A DNA stretch of 64,000 bases. It comes from Camarhynchus parvulus (Eukaryota; Chordata; Aves; Passeriformes; Thraupidae). The position numbers were made by a program, and so were the translations under genes. The stretch is taken from positions 23,336,501 to 23,400,500 of the forward strand of contig NC_044572.1 of the NCBI RefSeq assembly GCF_901933205.1, read 5' to 3'. The notes beneath the pieces were generated by a model, which was not told where the DNA came from, ran no database searches, and saw nothing but the letters and a program-made list of their open reading frames with translations. This document shows positions 12,011-27,103 of this stretch, piece after piece; position 1 is the first letter of the stretch, and each line of letters opens with the position of its first letter.

Positions 12011-15000
12011 AAATGAACCCATATTTAAGCTTTACATTTTACATTCCTTAAGAATCCTGCTTATTTAAACCAGACTTTGGAAATGTTGCCATAGTTTCAG
12101 ACTGTAGAGCAACAATTTGCAATGCTAAAGATATTTCCTTTTGGAGTACTAATCCAGGATCTCCTTTTTTTTTTTTCTTGATTTAAGAATATTTTAATTG
12201 GAAAGATTATATTTTTTTTAGTTCACTTAAGCAAGCAGTTTTCTTCTAAAATATCTAGATTTTCTGTTAGCACTGTTAACTACTTCATCTTCCTTCCTAT
12301 GCACATACACGTCATGTCTGGAGCAAAGATAAATAAGAACCACATGTTCCATATAAACATTTAGATGCTTTGCATATAGATGGTGCTTAGCTGGAACAAC
12401 TATAAAGGAATAAACCAAAAGGAAACAGTAGGTGAAAGACTCAGCATTTTAGTAAGAGAGCAGGAACATAACCAATTAATCATTAATGTGGAAAAAGAAG
12501 CGGAAGGCAATAGGAGGAGGAAAGCTGTTACTACAAGAGAGGAAAAGGTTTGGTTAAGCTTACAGTCGAGGTGAGCCCCACCCAACCACAGTCTGAGTCT
12601 CATCTAAAATACACATCCAGGGCTACACTCTGCCTTGGTGGTGTCAAGTCCTAAACATTCATTTTCCATTGATATGAATACGAAGAAAATTCGTCCTTTC
12701 ATCACTCCATAAATGTGCTGGATGTATTGTTTACATTTCAAGTGTTCAGAATCAAAGACAACAATATAACTCAGACTAATGGGATTAATTGCATCTGGTA
12801 AAATGGAGAGCAACTCTCCTAAAATAAACGCTGATACTTAATTTTGTTAAGTAAACTTCAATAGAGTTACATAGATTTATCATTGTGTAACTCAGATCAA
12901 AAGCTAATTCAGTCAAAAGCAGTATCAGAGTGAGTAGTGCCAGACTTGTCAAGCCTCATATTTCACACACGAGACATTCCTCTGGCTCCATCTTGCTCTC
13001 TTCAGGTAACCACACAACAGCTCCTCAGCTTCCCTCCAGCTTTGGGATCCAACATCAGGTAGATGAGTTTAGATTGCTGACAAATCCCGTTTGGCAGATG
13101 GGGCACTGAGTGAGTGGGGAGGGATGTTAGAGCTGGGAGCATCTGGTCTGGAGGGAGATCCCAACCCCCCGTAGGGTAGGATCTGCAGGTAGGCAGCAGT
13201 TTCCCAGCTGCAGCCTCTTCCACCACGTGGCCCAAGCCCCACATTCCCTCTAAAAGCAGAGCATTTCTGTAAAAGCAAAACTGAGCTCTTAACCTCAATG
13301 AAAAAAGTATGTAAAGGAAATTACTTCAATGATTTTCACTATAATGAACAGTTTTCTAAATAGAACCATAGGTTTACAGGTAAGGTGTCACAATTGTAAG
13401 AAATTTAGCATTTTCTTAACATTTTGTGGGACATGATAGTTCATAACTATTGCATTTTTCATTGTGATCACCATAGTGATGCACTATAAATTCAGTGGAT
13501 AGTCTCTGTGAAATATATTTTCCTCCTAAAAAGAAAATAAAAGAAAACTAAATACTGTACACTGCTAAAGAATGTTAAGTGTGTATTCTTTTTATTTTCT
13601 AGACTTGGCAACACCTCCTGGCCAAAAAATGAGAGGTAAATGAGAACCAGAATTTTCTGAGAAGGTCAATCCCTGTACATTACATAAACATAGACAGTAA
13701 GTTCTTCAGTTCTTATGATGCATTAAAAAAAGATGCTGCTTTCTGAAAAGTTTTGCAAGATCTATCTGATTAGTGGATATTCTGTTTTTCATTAAATTAC
13801 TAACCAAAATATTCCTTTATAGCTAAACCAAATTATCGAATAATAGTAGTCTCTGGTTACAGTCCTACTTTTCATTTTGATTTGCAGAGGTAGTCCTGCT
13901 ACTTTGAGATTATTTCCTATCAATGGGGGAAAAAAAGACAATGAGTTTCAAGATTTGACTTGCTCCAGGCTACAAAAAGGTTAAGATCCAGATTCTGTCT
14001 CCATTTTGCCAGGTCTGGGAACAATGGGGGCTGGGAGACAGGGTAGGAGGTCAAAAAACAGTGAACTTCAGTGAATCTTTTATCTCCATCTTTCATCCAT
14101 TATCTTCATCACCCACATGAAATTGTCTTTTAAGGATAATTAGGAAGCAGTTGAGTTTAGAGCAGCCCTGTGGCTGTCCTAAAACAAATGGTTAGAAAAA
14201 GAATGATAGAAAATAGCTTCTTTTTTTTTCCTGACATGGAAGCACATGAGACTTAATGAAAAATATACAGAATTAAAACCAGAGAAAGCTGAAGATTTCC
14301 TGTCTCTTAGTTCTGTCCAAAACCCCTTATTCCTCATTCAGACACAGAGGGACTTCAGAGCTTCATTCAAACTAAATCTCTAATGGGATTCTCTACCAGA
14401 TAAGGGTATAGGTCCTAAAGGTATAGGACTACAAATTAGGAAGTAAAAGTCACTGAATTTCACTAATTATCAACTTTTCAGTTCACTATCAATAATATAA
14501 AATAGATTGAAATTAATTGTTTGAATCTCAGTGATAATAAATCTTTCTTGAATCCTCCTAAAATAAGCAAACAAACAAAACAACTTTTGAGGAAAAAATA
14601 CTTTGTTCAACTTTTTTCATTTCAGGGTTCTTCCCACTCTTGAAACAAAAAAAAAGGCTTCAAGAGGATGAAAAGATACATATCAGGCAGTTTGCATCTC
14701 ACTGATGCTAACCTAATCTATCAACAGTCTGGGAAATATGTGGCTTGACAAAGGGAAGCAGATGTGCTCTTAATCCTCCTAAAGCAAAGTATGGGATGGG
14801 TATCCTCAATCATCCAGAATGGTTTTTCTGGTGCCCTTATGTCTCCTGGTAAAGGCTGAACAGAGTTATTTCAGAGTTATTTGTCATGGAATCAGACCTT
14901 CACTTGGGATTTGTGTACTTTTTAGTCCTTTGATCAAATGTCTCATATTTTACCTTAACTGAACCTTCATGGACTTTTGAAGATAATCATTGCTTTCCAT

Positions 15001-18000
15001 TTTTCATCAGAGAGAGCTACTGGCATGAGCAATCATCCCTCTCTGCAAGCACTTCTCTTGAAATTAGGAAGCCACTTGCCTAGCCTACTGACAGGCAAAT
15101 AGGATACAGTAGGTGCCAGATTCAGGCCTTTTTTTCAAAGAACAGTTGTTAAATCTTTGCTACTTCTTGTTGATTGGAAGCTTGATTAATCTTTCACAGA
15201 TGAGATCCAAAAGAGGTGAGAAAACACCTTCAATGCCAAAATGGAAGTAGTATTCATTACACCTTGTTTGTGCCCAAGATACCATGGTGTGTGTAACACA
15301 GTGTGCAGACAGCAGTCACTGAGCTCTGCCTGGCACTTTCTCCAGCACTGTGTATATGACAGGCTAAGGCATATCAGCCAATTTTTGAGACAGGAAAGCT
15401 GCCTTTACCAGTTTTCAGTGAGACTAATTTCCTGCTTCATGAGCATGTAAATGAGAGAAAGCACCATCCTTTGTTGATGAAGCCAGATGTCCAACTCAAA
15501 AGTCTGAAAGGAATACACCTTGTATTTAAACACAATATGCACAATAAACCAAATTCCTTTGGCTTTTGTAGGAAAGAGTGGAGAGCAGATCAATGCAGTC
15601 ACCAATGAACAGCATTAACATGAAGACAGTATGAGCTAGGGTCAAATCAACAGTCTTAACTCTGCTATCAGCAATTTTCTCTGAGACTGGAGTGCCCCTT
15701 TATCCTTAACTATTCCACAGATTCATCAGAAAAAGAAGATAAATACACAGAGTATTCTTCACTGCAGCAAACCCAGACTGACTTTTAGCTACTGCTCTAA
15801 ACACCACCAAAGCCAGGACAGAGTCATTCAGAATTTTGGAAGTCTGTAAGTGGTTCATTTCCTCTGTACACAGTGCCCTTGGCAAAACAGTGTGTGCAGT
15901 GCAGTAGCAACCCTCTCACCTAGACTGAGAAAGGAGTGTAGCCTTTGTTAGAACCTAACCTCCTTTACAAGATATTTAAAATTTGGTGTATTGGGTTGAT
16001 CACAGGACAAGGCATTGTGCAACGTCACACAAAGGACCACGAGTCTTTTGCATGTAGGAAAACAAAACAAAGCGCAAGCAATTACTTATCAATGCCACAT
16101 AATGAGGCAGACAGAGCTGTGGCTGAAATACAGGCCTCTTGCCACCCAGATCCATGTGAAAATTGTGAGGCTGCAGTTTCTACAATCACATTACTTAACC
16201 TCTGCATGTCTCATTCTCCTCCAAAGTAAAACAATATGCCATAAGACTTTTTCATCTTCAATTTTTCATTGACATAACTGGTGTGTCTAGTATTAATAGC
16301 ACACTTGGAAAATATAAAGTACTCTGTAGAAAGCAGCAAAAATGTTAATAGTTAACTGCTTGGTTATATACAGAAGGAACTAAAATATGGAATTAAACTG
16401 CTACAGGCATCTTCCTCAGAGGCAGTACCACAGGAGCCTTCCAAAGCCCAGACTAGCTCAGATAGTCAACATATTGAGCTTGTTCTGTGGCACTTTGGAA
16501 CTGAACCTTAGTGAACCATGATTTGACAACCTTTTTTATGCAGTTAAATTGCTCATTGACAAAAGGCAGTATTTTATTGTGCTAACTAGAGGAAATTGGT
16601 TGTTTTGTATAAAACTGACCTGTGATACAGGAGTCCTGGATTCAGCTGCCATCTCTATCACACATTCCTGTAGGACCTTGAGCTAATCAATTGCTCTTTC
16701 CACTCCTCAGCTCCCCCCATGTAGCAATTTCACCAGCAAAGCTTCTGGGATTGACAAAGGGATTGGTGGAAAAAATTCTGCAATAAGAATTGTGGATTGT
16801 ATATAGCTATCAAGGCATAAGGGATACAAAATCCACGGCTCTGTATCTTCTAGACAGAAAGTGTATGTAAGTACTCCATTTTGCAAAGTTAAAAATTTCA
16901 TCTGGTTCTATTTAACATTTTCTTAAGCATCCAATTTTTTCTTTTCCTTAGCTGCCAATGTTTTGTGATTAGAAAACATTTTGTTCTCAAAGTCTCGCCA
17001 TGCTTTCATTGCCATGTTTTTATGAACTAAGTGACAGAGGAGATAAATGAAGGCTCAGTGGTCCATGGTTGGAAAAAAAGAAAAAAGCAGTTAAAAATTT
17101 AACAAAAGGGCATAAAAATGAGAAAGACAGATGATTATCTAGTGGTTACTTCCATTAAGTGATTTTGAAGGATGAATATTTAAGGAAAAATTTTAAAATA
17201 TTGTTTTTCCTGAGTTGTTTGATTTGTTTTATGAAATAAAAACACGCCCCTTTCTCCATCACCTCTGAATTCCATATATGACCTTTCTAAATCAATTACA
17301 TAGGCACAGACAATGCCAAAGAATATAACCTGGTACTGTAGGTGTAAGCCATGATGAATATGAAGACTGCAGTAAAGGTTTGAAATCATTTAGTAGACAT
17401 AAAACTAAAATCTAAATTGTACCTTGTTTACTGAATTGCCAAAAACCAAAATATAGCCTGTTTTACCTAAACAAGATTTAGCCATATATTGAGTATACTC
17501 TCAGACTTTCAAATTAGCTACTCACTGTATTTCACAATTCAGAGCTGGTGTTTGGACTGAATTTTAGTGTTGCACTCACCCCACCTAGCTGCAAACTGCA
17601 GGAAGGCCAGCTAGACAAAGACAAAATTAGCCTTATGGTAAGGAGTGCAAATCTAATTTAACTAAAAGACAGAATGTTATTTTTTACAGAAATAAAGCTT
17701 GCAACATTTTGAGTTGTGCTCTCTCAGTACTGGTTAATAACTCACTGGAAGTATATTATGTATTACTAACACAGTTGCAGCCCTTCTGCACTTTACAGTA
17801 AATCTATGTCACAAAAGCATTCTTAAAGGTGCACAGCGGCACGCTGAGAAATTCAGAAATTTAGAAAATAAAATTCTTTAGGAAACAGAAGTAATTTCTT
17901 TAGTTTGCATGTACTATGTTTCAAACTTTTATCAGTTTGAAACACTATCTTCCCCTATGGAGAAACAAACCAAAACCAGATCAACAACTTGATGATCTCC

Positions 18001-18112
18001 ATTCTCATCTGCTTACACAGCAGCACTCCATGTCCTCTGTCTGTCTCAGTCTCCTTGAGAACCACATAGTCCTTCCCCCAGGCATGTGGGGGGAAAGTTC
18101 CCCTGCCCACTC
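12011..18112. other. Intergenic, no gene seen
   Basis: Mostly AT-rich. A patch at about 13000-13260 is somewhat richer in G and C and gives two overlapping minus-strand open frames (13002-13298 and 13069-13278) in different frames, neither with a domain. Frames at 15945-16272 overlap each other in the same way. A T run lies near 12163-12176. Nothing here supports a gene. Confidence 0.6.
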
Positions 18113-18190
18113 CACAGAATCACAGATCACAGAATATTCTGAGTTGGAAGGGACCCACTAGGACCATCAAAGTTCAACTCCCAGTCGAGT
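18113..18190 (-). mobile_element. CR1 LINE fragment, 3' tail
   Basis: On the + strand this reads CACAGAAT/CACAGATC/ACAGAAT then ATTCTGAGTTGGAAGGGACC and a degenerate GATCATC...TCCAACTCC block. This is the reverse complement of the end of an avian CR1 3' UTR, whose octamer repeats mark the 3' terminus, here at the left edge. Only about 80 bp remain; the rest was lost by the usual 5' truncation or by decay. It shares the variant CAGATCACAGAATATTCTGAGTTG with the copy at 42440, so both probably come from one subfamily. The right boundary is approximate. Confidence 0.85.
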
Positions 18191-21100
18191 AAGTCTTAGT
18201 AAGACTTTGATTCCCAGACAATGCTTCTTGCTAAGAATTTAACAGAGCTGCCCTCTCCTTTCCCTTGTCCCATTTGTTCTCACTGCCACACAAAGGGAAT
18301 GAGTTAATACAGAGCAGAGGAGAAGGCAACAGAGAGCTCAGCAGAAGACTTGAGAATGAGTATGGTTAGAACACCTGCAGGAATAGGACTTCACGGGTAA
18401 AAGGGGCTCAGGAGTAATGAGCACACTGCCAGGAAGCCAGGGTACAAAACAACTGTGTTTGTACAAACTAGTTATATATTTACTTCTGCCTAGTAAAAGG
18501 TTATAAGAGTTTCCTGTGCTTTTGCAGCACATTATTGGTCATTTGTAGATGGCGTAAAGAAGAAATCATCCACAGTGAAACAAAATACTGTGGGGGAGGG
18601 AGGAGGTAAGTGGAAAGGGATGGAATTTCAGTTAATAAACTGTAAATACATAGTTTCAAATAAAAACTTATTAAATAACAATCAATACTAAAATCATTTT
18701 TTTTGTACTTAAAAGCTTCCTTTTGTGAAAGAAGAGTTAACTTAATGAGTTGCTCTGTTTAGAAACCACTGAAATTTCTTTAAAGCCTTTTCTTGTACAT
18801 TAAAGAGAGGCCCATGTTTAAGATTAACCCAGCACTTAAACAGGACCTATTGCCCATTGCATTTTCAAGAAAACAACCAATAAAGAGGGAAGCTCAGTTT
18901 AGGGGATCCATTCATAAGCTCCATAGCTGAAAAAGAGCTTGCTGACAGTGAGAAAAAGCAGAAACGACCTGTAGAAACCACATCTCCAGAAACTCCCTTA
19001 AATGTGATAATGGGTGTAGCCTGGTGGTCTGTACAAGTGAGAGAGAGCAGAGAAGCAGGAAATCAGGGACAAAGATAAGACTATAAACCAGCAAACTGCA
19101 ATGAGCTCCACATAGAACCTAGAGTAAGTAAAATGGCTACTATTCTTACTTTTGGGAAAATTTTCACCTATAAGGAGGCTAAAGAGTTGATAGTTCTCTT
19201 ATTCCTTGTATTTTTTCCTAAAATCTGCTAGCAGTTTCTTTGTTATTAATGGTAGTTCTATACTAGAGCCACATTGGCTTACTTACACATGCTGTGCCAT
19301 GAAAGTCAGCTGAGTCCCTCCAGCCTGTCTCAGGAATTAACCTGTACTGTTGTTAACAAGCAGGGGTCTGTAACTGCCTCATTTCCCCTCATGTGTGAAG
19401 ATCTCATAAAAGCCAATTCTCTCAATACTGGTCCAAACCAGCTTCAAACCAGCCCTGAAAATTCCTTCTCCTACAAGACCTCTGCTAAATGAATAAATGG
19501 TGCACTCTTTACTTTCTTGTTTAAATGTGGATTTTGGAAGCTTAGCAAAAAATAGAACTCAACGAGAACCACTTCTTTTATCATGAATAACCATATTAGT
19601 TCCTCATCCTATTCTCTCACTATTGCTTGTTTTCATAATATAAGGAATCATAAAGGGTCAACTCTGATTGCAAATTCTTTGGGATAGTGTTCTCATTTTA
19701 GTTAAATAACTACTCTGTTTTAGGAAGGAATATTAAAAATTAGAATTATCAGGAGCCTGACAAAGTACACACCCAACACTCTTATTCAAAGGTGCTGTCC
19801 TTCCCTGGGATGTCGTGCAAATTCACACAACTTGATCAAATGGGTCGGCACTGAGATCTGATAAGGTAAAATAATAGTTTGTAGTTTCTTGTACAGATAT
19901 AATAGAATTTCAGCTGGTGGCAATTCTCCTCCTGTTCCACAATTCCTCCAAGTGAAACAACATTTTTTAAAACAAATAATTTTAAGGGAGCATATGGCAT
20001 ATAAAAAATAAATGTCTAGGGCATCAAAAGCCCAAAGTAATTTTTATTTTGACTGCCAAATAAAGATTTAACATTTCTTTTTGGCTTTGCACACAAAGGA
20101 ACTATTGTGAGGCTTTTAGCGGCACTTTTTCTGTCTCCCCTTCATCTTAGAAAACTAGCATTAATCATTAAAAGTCTTTTAAAAATACCATAAACACAGA
20201 ATTTGTGTGCCAGTGTTTCAGCTCTATCAACATGAAACATTTGGAATTCCTTTTGCCCTCAGACTTTAAGTCATCTCTGGCAGGAGCCACTGAGCAGATC
20301 CTTTTTCTTGTTTTGCCCTGGTTCCCAATGCCTCAGCTAATCTAGAACCTTTTTAACCCATTCCTTTGGAGAGAAAGTTGTAGGCAGCCTCATTAAGGGC
20401 AGTGAGATCTGGATTTCTTGTTCATGCATCGTCAAGGGCCAATCTCAGATAGAAAATTCTACCTTACCTTAAACTAGACATTCTGTTCTAAGACTGATTT
20501 ACAAGTAATGCATTTTCAGTGCCTTGCTATATTTGGGTTTCTTCTTATATTTTCTGATTTCAGATTGTGTCGGGAAGAAGCTGACTGTGCATTTATTTGA
20601 CTGGAAGTTCAGGATATTGCTTTTTACAAGGATTCTACTCTCAACATCTTACAGCAAAGGCTGTGTGCCATTCACACATATTGTTCCTAACTGTACAAAT
20701 CTATTGTTTGGCAAAATTGAGATGTGTTATTTTTTCACAAACTATCAGACTTTTAAAAAAATTATTGTATTATTGCTCTTTCTAATATGGGGAAAGAAAA
20801 ATTAAATAAAATTAAATTATCATTTCCCTCCTGAGGGAATCTTTTAAGTAGCACTTACGCCTCTCTCTACAGTAAATTGGATCTTCCTGACTAGCTAAAT
20901 TTATATCTAAGATCATCTGGTAGCAGAGAGAATTTGCACTCCTATAGCTCATGTCTGCACGTTCCCTGTGTATGAATACACGACCTCCCACTATGCAGTG
21001 TAATGAAGTCAAGCCACGGATATTGTCAAAAGATAGACTATCTTTTTTAATTACCTCTGTCACTGGGTTCCCAGGGCATCAGGCATGTAAGAAGCTTAAC

Positions 21101-24100
21101 AAACACTGAAATGTCTACAAATAGGTGTAAGTCCCAAGACAAGTCCAGGTCAATGTCTAAAGTACACTGAAAGCTAAGACACCTACTTAACTGAAGCAGC
21201 CAAACTAAAATAAGTATTTCTGTCAGCAGCAACCTCCCACAAAATGCATAAAACTCTGGTAGGATTTTGAGGTCAGTCTCACCGCTAAATTTATCACCAT
21301 GTATATAAATTCTCTTCTTTACCACAGAGGAAAGAGCAGTATTCTCATTTCTGTTGAGAACAATTTCTTTGGAAGGAAACTTCTAGAAGATCATACAAAC
21401 TGCAGATTCTAATGCAATTACCACTTTGGGAGCTCTGTGCTTACTCACCTTTCTCTCAAATCCAGATCCAAAAGTATTTTCAGTGAAAGACACAATGGCT
21501 GATCTAGACCAAATGGATCTTACACATAAGGTTCCTTCCCAGAAACAATGTGGTTCTTCATATTTGTTTTGGCATTGAGTCAATTTTATTCTTAGTAGTT
21601 CATACAGTGCTGTGTTTTGGATTTAGTGTGAGAGTAAATTTGGTAAGACTCTAGTATTTTTATTGCTGCTAAGTAGTGAAAACATTAGTGTCACCAACTT
21701 AATCCCTAAGTCAAGGACTTTTCAGTTTCCCGTGCTCTGTCAGAGAGCAGCTGCACAAGAAGGTGGGAAGGAGACATCCAGGACAGCTGACCTGCACTGA
21801 CTAAAGGCACATTCTATACCACAGAACATCATATCCCAGTGTATGAACTGCAGGGAGTCAGCAAGGAACTGCAGGTCACTCCTCAGGGATAGGCTGGTGG
21901 TGAGCAATTGTATAATTTGTTTTTCCTGAGGTTTATTCCAGCTTTTCAAGTTGTTTTCTATAAGAAATGAATTGTTTTAAAAAGTATACACTGCATATAT
22001 AAAACATAGTACTTTTCTACACAAAGTACTTGTGCAGGCTTTTGCTCTCAATTACCTCAGAGTCCAGAAGATTTTTTCAAATCCCTTTACTTCAGAAAAT
22101 ATGATAGAAAATTACTTCCCTCCTGAAATTTATTCTCAGTGAAAAAGAAACACTGTCATTTACCATCTCTGGCTGGCTGGTTTTGGCCTTCTTGGCTGTG
22201 ATACAGGCAAATTATTCTGCAATAAATGAAGAGGATTTTTATTGGGTTTTAATCCTTCTCCATGATGATAGACAAAGTGTATAGAACCTCCTCATGATTT
22301 ATGTTGTGGCTTCTTTAACAGCTATACAATTCCTACCCTGCCATCATTTCTCCCCTATCATAGTTTTCCTCAGGTCTGCCAGTAACATACTGCCATTTTT
22401 GGTTCCAGTCTTTAAAATAGCTATCATCCTAGTAATGTTGAATAGTGTATAGTCACATAGAGTAGGAGAGTAAGGAAAGATGTTTGCTTTTCAGAAAGAT
22501 TTTTCTTCAGTGGAGGAGGTGGCTTTTTTCCATTAAGAAAATTCTCCAATGATAAAGCACCCACCATTTACAATCTCTGATAAGGAGTAAGAAAACTTTA
22601 AAGAAGAATGAAAAAGCATTAGCAGAAATATTCCTATCAATTTTTCAGGGAAAGGTTAAAATCAAGGATGGAAGCACTGAAAACATAATTCTGCTTTTCT
22701 GAAGATTGCAATTTAAGAAACATACCTTATCCATAAGGTATTTTTTTAAGGGTGCACAATGACAAAACAACCAATCTTTCTTGCATACTTTTCATATACA
22801 ATTGCACTTTTTACATTCCATATTGGGCTAACATCAATGATCACACTGACAAGATACATGTTTTTCTGTATCTTACAAAGTTCAAGTAAAAGACACTAGA
22901 GTCAAAGAATAACTTTTTTGGAGGAATCTTTAGAAAACACCACATTCTCTCTCCATCTTACAGCATGCTACTTACAGATTAGATAGTACGCAGGCAAGCG
23001 TAGATACTATGCAAGGTGATTATGGCACAGTTTTGAGTGTGTACATAGACATTAATCACAGAGATAGTGTCAAAGCACATTCCCATTATCAGGATGGCCT
23101 GAACAGCATTCAGTGGAAAATCAGGCAGGATATATGAGCATTTATAGAGATGTGTATTTTCACTTTAAAATCAAAATAATCAAATGGGTCTTTTCTTACC
23201 AAGAAAGGTCATGTCTGCTTTAAAACATACTGTGAACTTTATATCTTATATGTACAGTAATTAGTTGGAATATAATATCACACGAATTACTTCCCAAAGG
23301 ATTCCATACTCTGATTTACTGCTGTCAAATACAATGAGCCTTACCCTTCCTAGTAACCAATGGTCACTCATTTTTTCCCAGTTAAAAGCTGCTATTGCTC
23401 TATTTTGCCTTTGTAAAATTTCTGCTTTCACATATACACTAATAAAAAAGAAGTTAGGATTTTTTGTTTCATTCTCTGCATTCATAAATAGAGAGAAAAT
23501 ACATATTCCTCAACAAAAACTCTGGGTTGGGGTAAATGTTATACAGAGTTGTCATTATTTGTAATTTATCATGCAGTTAAATTATAACTTCTAATAAGTA
23601 AGTCATCTTTCAAATATATCTCCAATTATTGTCCTAATGATTCATTATATTAATCCTCTCCCAGTAGTAAAAAGGAAGGAATTGCTGTTCTAGTCTGGCA
23701 TATTTCATTCCAATTTTTACTCCCTATAAATGTGTTCCAGTTCTTCCGCTGGCAGTCACAGAAATGCTCTATAAAAGCAGCATTTACTGCAGTTTCTCTC
23801 AGAGCCAAGGAATACATATGAAGCTTGAGATTCTGGAGTATCTGTTTTCAAGCACTGATCTACAGGAGTTATTAGACTTATTGCTCTCACAATTTTACAC
23901 TGTCTTAAAAGTGTAGCTTATGGCAATTTTTATGCATTCACTATAAAGGAAAAAAATGGCATTGCATAAAAGTGAATGTTGAAAGGGACAAAAAGTCTTC
24001 ACACAGTCACTGTAGGTCTCTAGGATGTCAACCTTTTTGGTTGCTGGTAAACAAAATTATGAGAAATAAAACCAGTCTCAGGACTCCTGAAGGCCTTTCT

Positions 24101-26506
24101 CATCTTAATTATGCACCAACTGCAAATTTCGAAAACTTGATATTTTAAAAGCAATTACTTCCATTAACTCCTGAGGGATGTGCATCATTTTTCTCTCATA
24201 TCACTTTCCCTTTAAACAGTAACAGCTAGACAATAAAAAAATCCTATTTTTGCACTCTGATTTTCTGCTGCAAAGAAAGACCAGCCTTCTAATCATAACA
24301 CTTATTGAATCACAATTAAGACAGAAATGAAACTCAAGTTCTCACTAAAAGACAAAAACAACTTCTCTCAACATTCTCTTTTACAGGAGTCAGAATCAAG
24401 CCTCCATGGCACCCATGCCCTTCCCAAACACTCCTAATAAGCAGAAATTGTGAAAAACACAACTGTGGAACAAAATATTCAGTGACAATAGTAAATTGGA
24501 AAAACTGTATATACACAAATTCCTGGATTAGATTTTTCCTAGATTTCTGACCAAAGACAAATGGCTTGAGATTATAAACAGTAGCTTAAAAAGGAGGAGG
24601 AAACAAAGGAACTGAAACTTGGTTTTTTCAAAACTAAGCAAAAAGATCAGTTGTATGATCAGAAGAAAAGTGCATGTATGTATGTATTTGGAGGATTTTC
24701 AATTTAACAGTAGGAACAAATGCATCTGAAAAACAAAATTAGCCTTCTCTATATTTTAGGGGCATCATGTTACTTATTTGTTCATGATAAGAACCCTTTT
24801 AGAGTAGTCTGATCAGCCACAAAGGCTTTAGTGAAACTGCCCCCAGGATACTGTAGGTAACAGACTCACTTTTCTTACATCTCCTTCAATCATTCATCAC
24901 AGTCTGTGCCATCACTGATTCCATTGAAATCTTCAGCAGAAGCACAGCAACACATCTCTAGAGGTCAGTTACCTTCACATTTGACAAGGTCAAGCGCCAA
25001 AACTTTCTCACAGCCACTGCAGACTATTCCAGTACTAATGTCAGAACATTTTCTTAAAGCTGTTTATTTAGGGGGAAAAATATTTTTAAACTTTTTCAAA
25101 ACAATTTAACTTTTTAAAATTGCATAATCTGGCCAAGGTATTTTTACATAATAGATTCTCTACTTGTGAATAATAGCTATACCAAATTAAGTTACAGGAC
25201 TTATTTTCATTTTGGCTTCAAATTTCCTTTCAATTAGGAAAAAATTGCCATTTCTATAAATTTCAGTTATAATCAAGCTTTTCCAGTCCTTTGATCCAGC
25301 TGCCTAATGTACATTACAGAGAATAGAAGGGTTTATTGTTATTTGTTTAATGTAGACTTCTAGCTGTATGAGATGAACTATTTTATCACTGAAGCTTCTG
25401 GATCAAGGAAAAAGGACTTTCTGTTAGTGAAGAACAAGTCTATCCACAATCCTTTCAGTACAATCAATGGACGGGATTTTTTCCTTGATACCTGTAGGAT
25501 TTCTTTCAATGTGTGCATTAGATAAGGTTAAAATACCAGCCACACAATCAGAGATAGCAGCTCTCAGTTGCTCTCTTTGAAAAATGCCTGGAGAAACTCC
25601 ATGCAATTACTTACTTTCTGCTCCAAGTGACCAAAACATTTCTAGAAGTGTTCTAAAAAGCCACTTGGTTTTCACTGCACACAGGCAACCTCAGGCAGTG
25701 GGTATGTCACTTACCAGTTCTAATGTGCTCAAGAACATTTGTGCTCAGTTCAATTGATCACAAAGGTTTTTAGATGAAAACCTAAGCAAGTGAAAACCAG
25801 TATTGTTTTTCTCCGCATTGCTGTTACTCCAATAATAAAGAAAGGACTCTATCCAATTTTCCAGAGTATTTTTAATCTTCACATCACCCATGGTAATGTT
25901 TTTCCCAATGTTTTCCAAAAAACTCATAGGATGAATAGTGTTAGATGATGCTGCTAGCTTCTTCAGTCTTCAGGAATTGCTTCAGGCCCTGCTTGTGATC
26001 AATCTCCTAACACACAATGGCTGTTGTCTATTTTGACATTCACTCTGGCACACGCCAAATTGCTTTTCGTGTGATTCTGCACCACCACTACTCCATCTTC
26101 TTTCTGGAGCCAAAGTAGGCACCACTCTGAGTGCAGCCCACACAGAAAATCTGATAGCTAAAAGTCATTAGAGATCTAATAGCTAGAAATCACTCACGTT
26201 AGAGAAGCAAAATGTTCTTCACAAATGTTGATCAGCTGACTGCCATGGGGATCAGAAACTGCATATACCCTCATAGGACTCTTCTTGAATGGTTCTTCCT
26301 GTGGAGGTAAGAAAAAGAAAAACAATGCAACAATGCAACCAAGTTGGATGAAAAAACAATATACTGAGGCTTTTTTTTTTTTGCACATTTGCTGCAGGTA
26401 AAAAAAAGAAAAAACTGTAACTAAAATAAGAAAAGGCAAATAATTATTTTTTAAACAGCTAAAAATGATCTTTCAAGTTAATAGTAGCCTAAACTGTTAA
26501 AAAGTT
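18191..26506. other. Intergenic, no gene seen
   Basis: AT-rich, often A-rich on the + strand. It contains a perfect 9-bp inverted repeat with a 2-nt spacer at 22722-22741 (ATACCTTAT/CC/ATAAGGTAT). No open frame exceeds 100 codons and none has a recognisable domain. Confidence 0.65.
24675..24688. repeat. Short (TATG)n microsatellite
   Basis: Three to four copies of a GTAT tetramer; too short to be notable, though such loci can be length-polymorphic. Confidence 0.75.
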
Positions 26507-26537
26507 AATTTGTACTTCAAGCTTTGAAGTACAAATT
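26507..26537. repeat. Perfect 13-bp inverted repeat
   Basis: The arms AATTTGTACTTCA (26507-26519) and TGAAGTACAAATT (26525-26537) are exact reverse complements around a 5-nt spacer. This gives a hairpin or cruciform of 13 uninterrupted base pairs, longer than most chance dyads here. No flanking direct repeat or neighbouring element explains it. Confidence 0.8.
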
Positions 26538-27103
26538 ACAAACCTTGATCTTATTATGAAGCCAAATTACATTACATTAACGTTTCAAAGCATCATTTTA
26601 AAGAAATGTAAAACAGAATCTCCCACTTTCAGAGGAGGACTAGCTAATATGAATCGAATCTTCTGCTAAACTTTCCCAGTTCTGCATGACCTCAGTCTCA
26701 GAGTATTCAGCTTCATGCACTCCTTCCTGAGAACGAGTACAAATTATGGCCTCTAAAATGCCATCCAGAATTTTCCATTAATGTTTTCGCCCAGACACTT
26801 CCCATTTATGCCTTATAAATAAGTGCTCTAAATAAGAGTTCAAGAAGGAGTCCTGTAAGGACAGCATCTAGGTTTTTTCCCACAGCAATATCATTCCAAA
26901 GGAGGTTTTGTCAATAAAAATGGGATATCACAACACCTGATTCTGGTTCACTTTGTTTCATGGTTAGTAAGAAACAATATATTCTACTTCGTAAAGATTA
27001 GCTATTTTACAAAATCTTATTATGGCAATAAGATCCAAAAATTTATAATTGTGAAAAGCATGCCTTTTCAGAGATCCTCTTTACTTAATAGAAGTTACTA
27101 TTT
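26538..27103. other. Intergenic, no gene seen
   Basis: AT-rich sequence between two inverted repeats; no gene, RNA gene or recognisable repeat. Confidence 0.6.
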
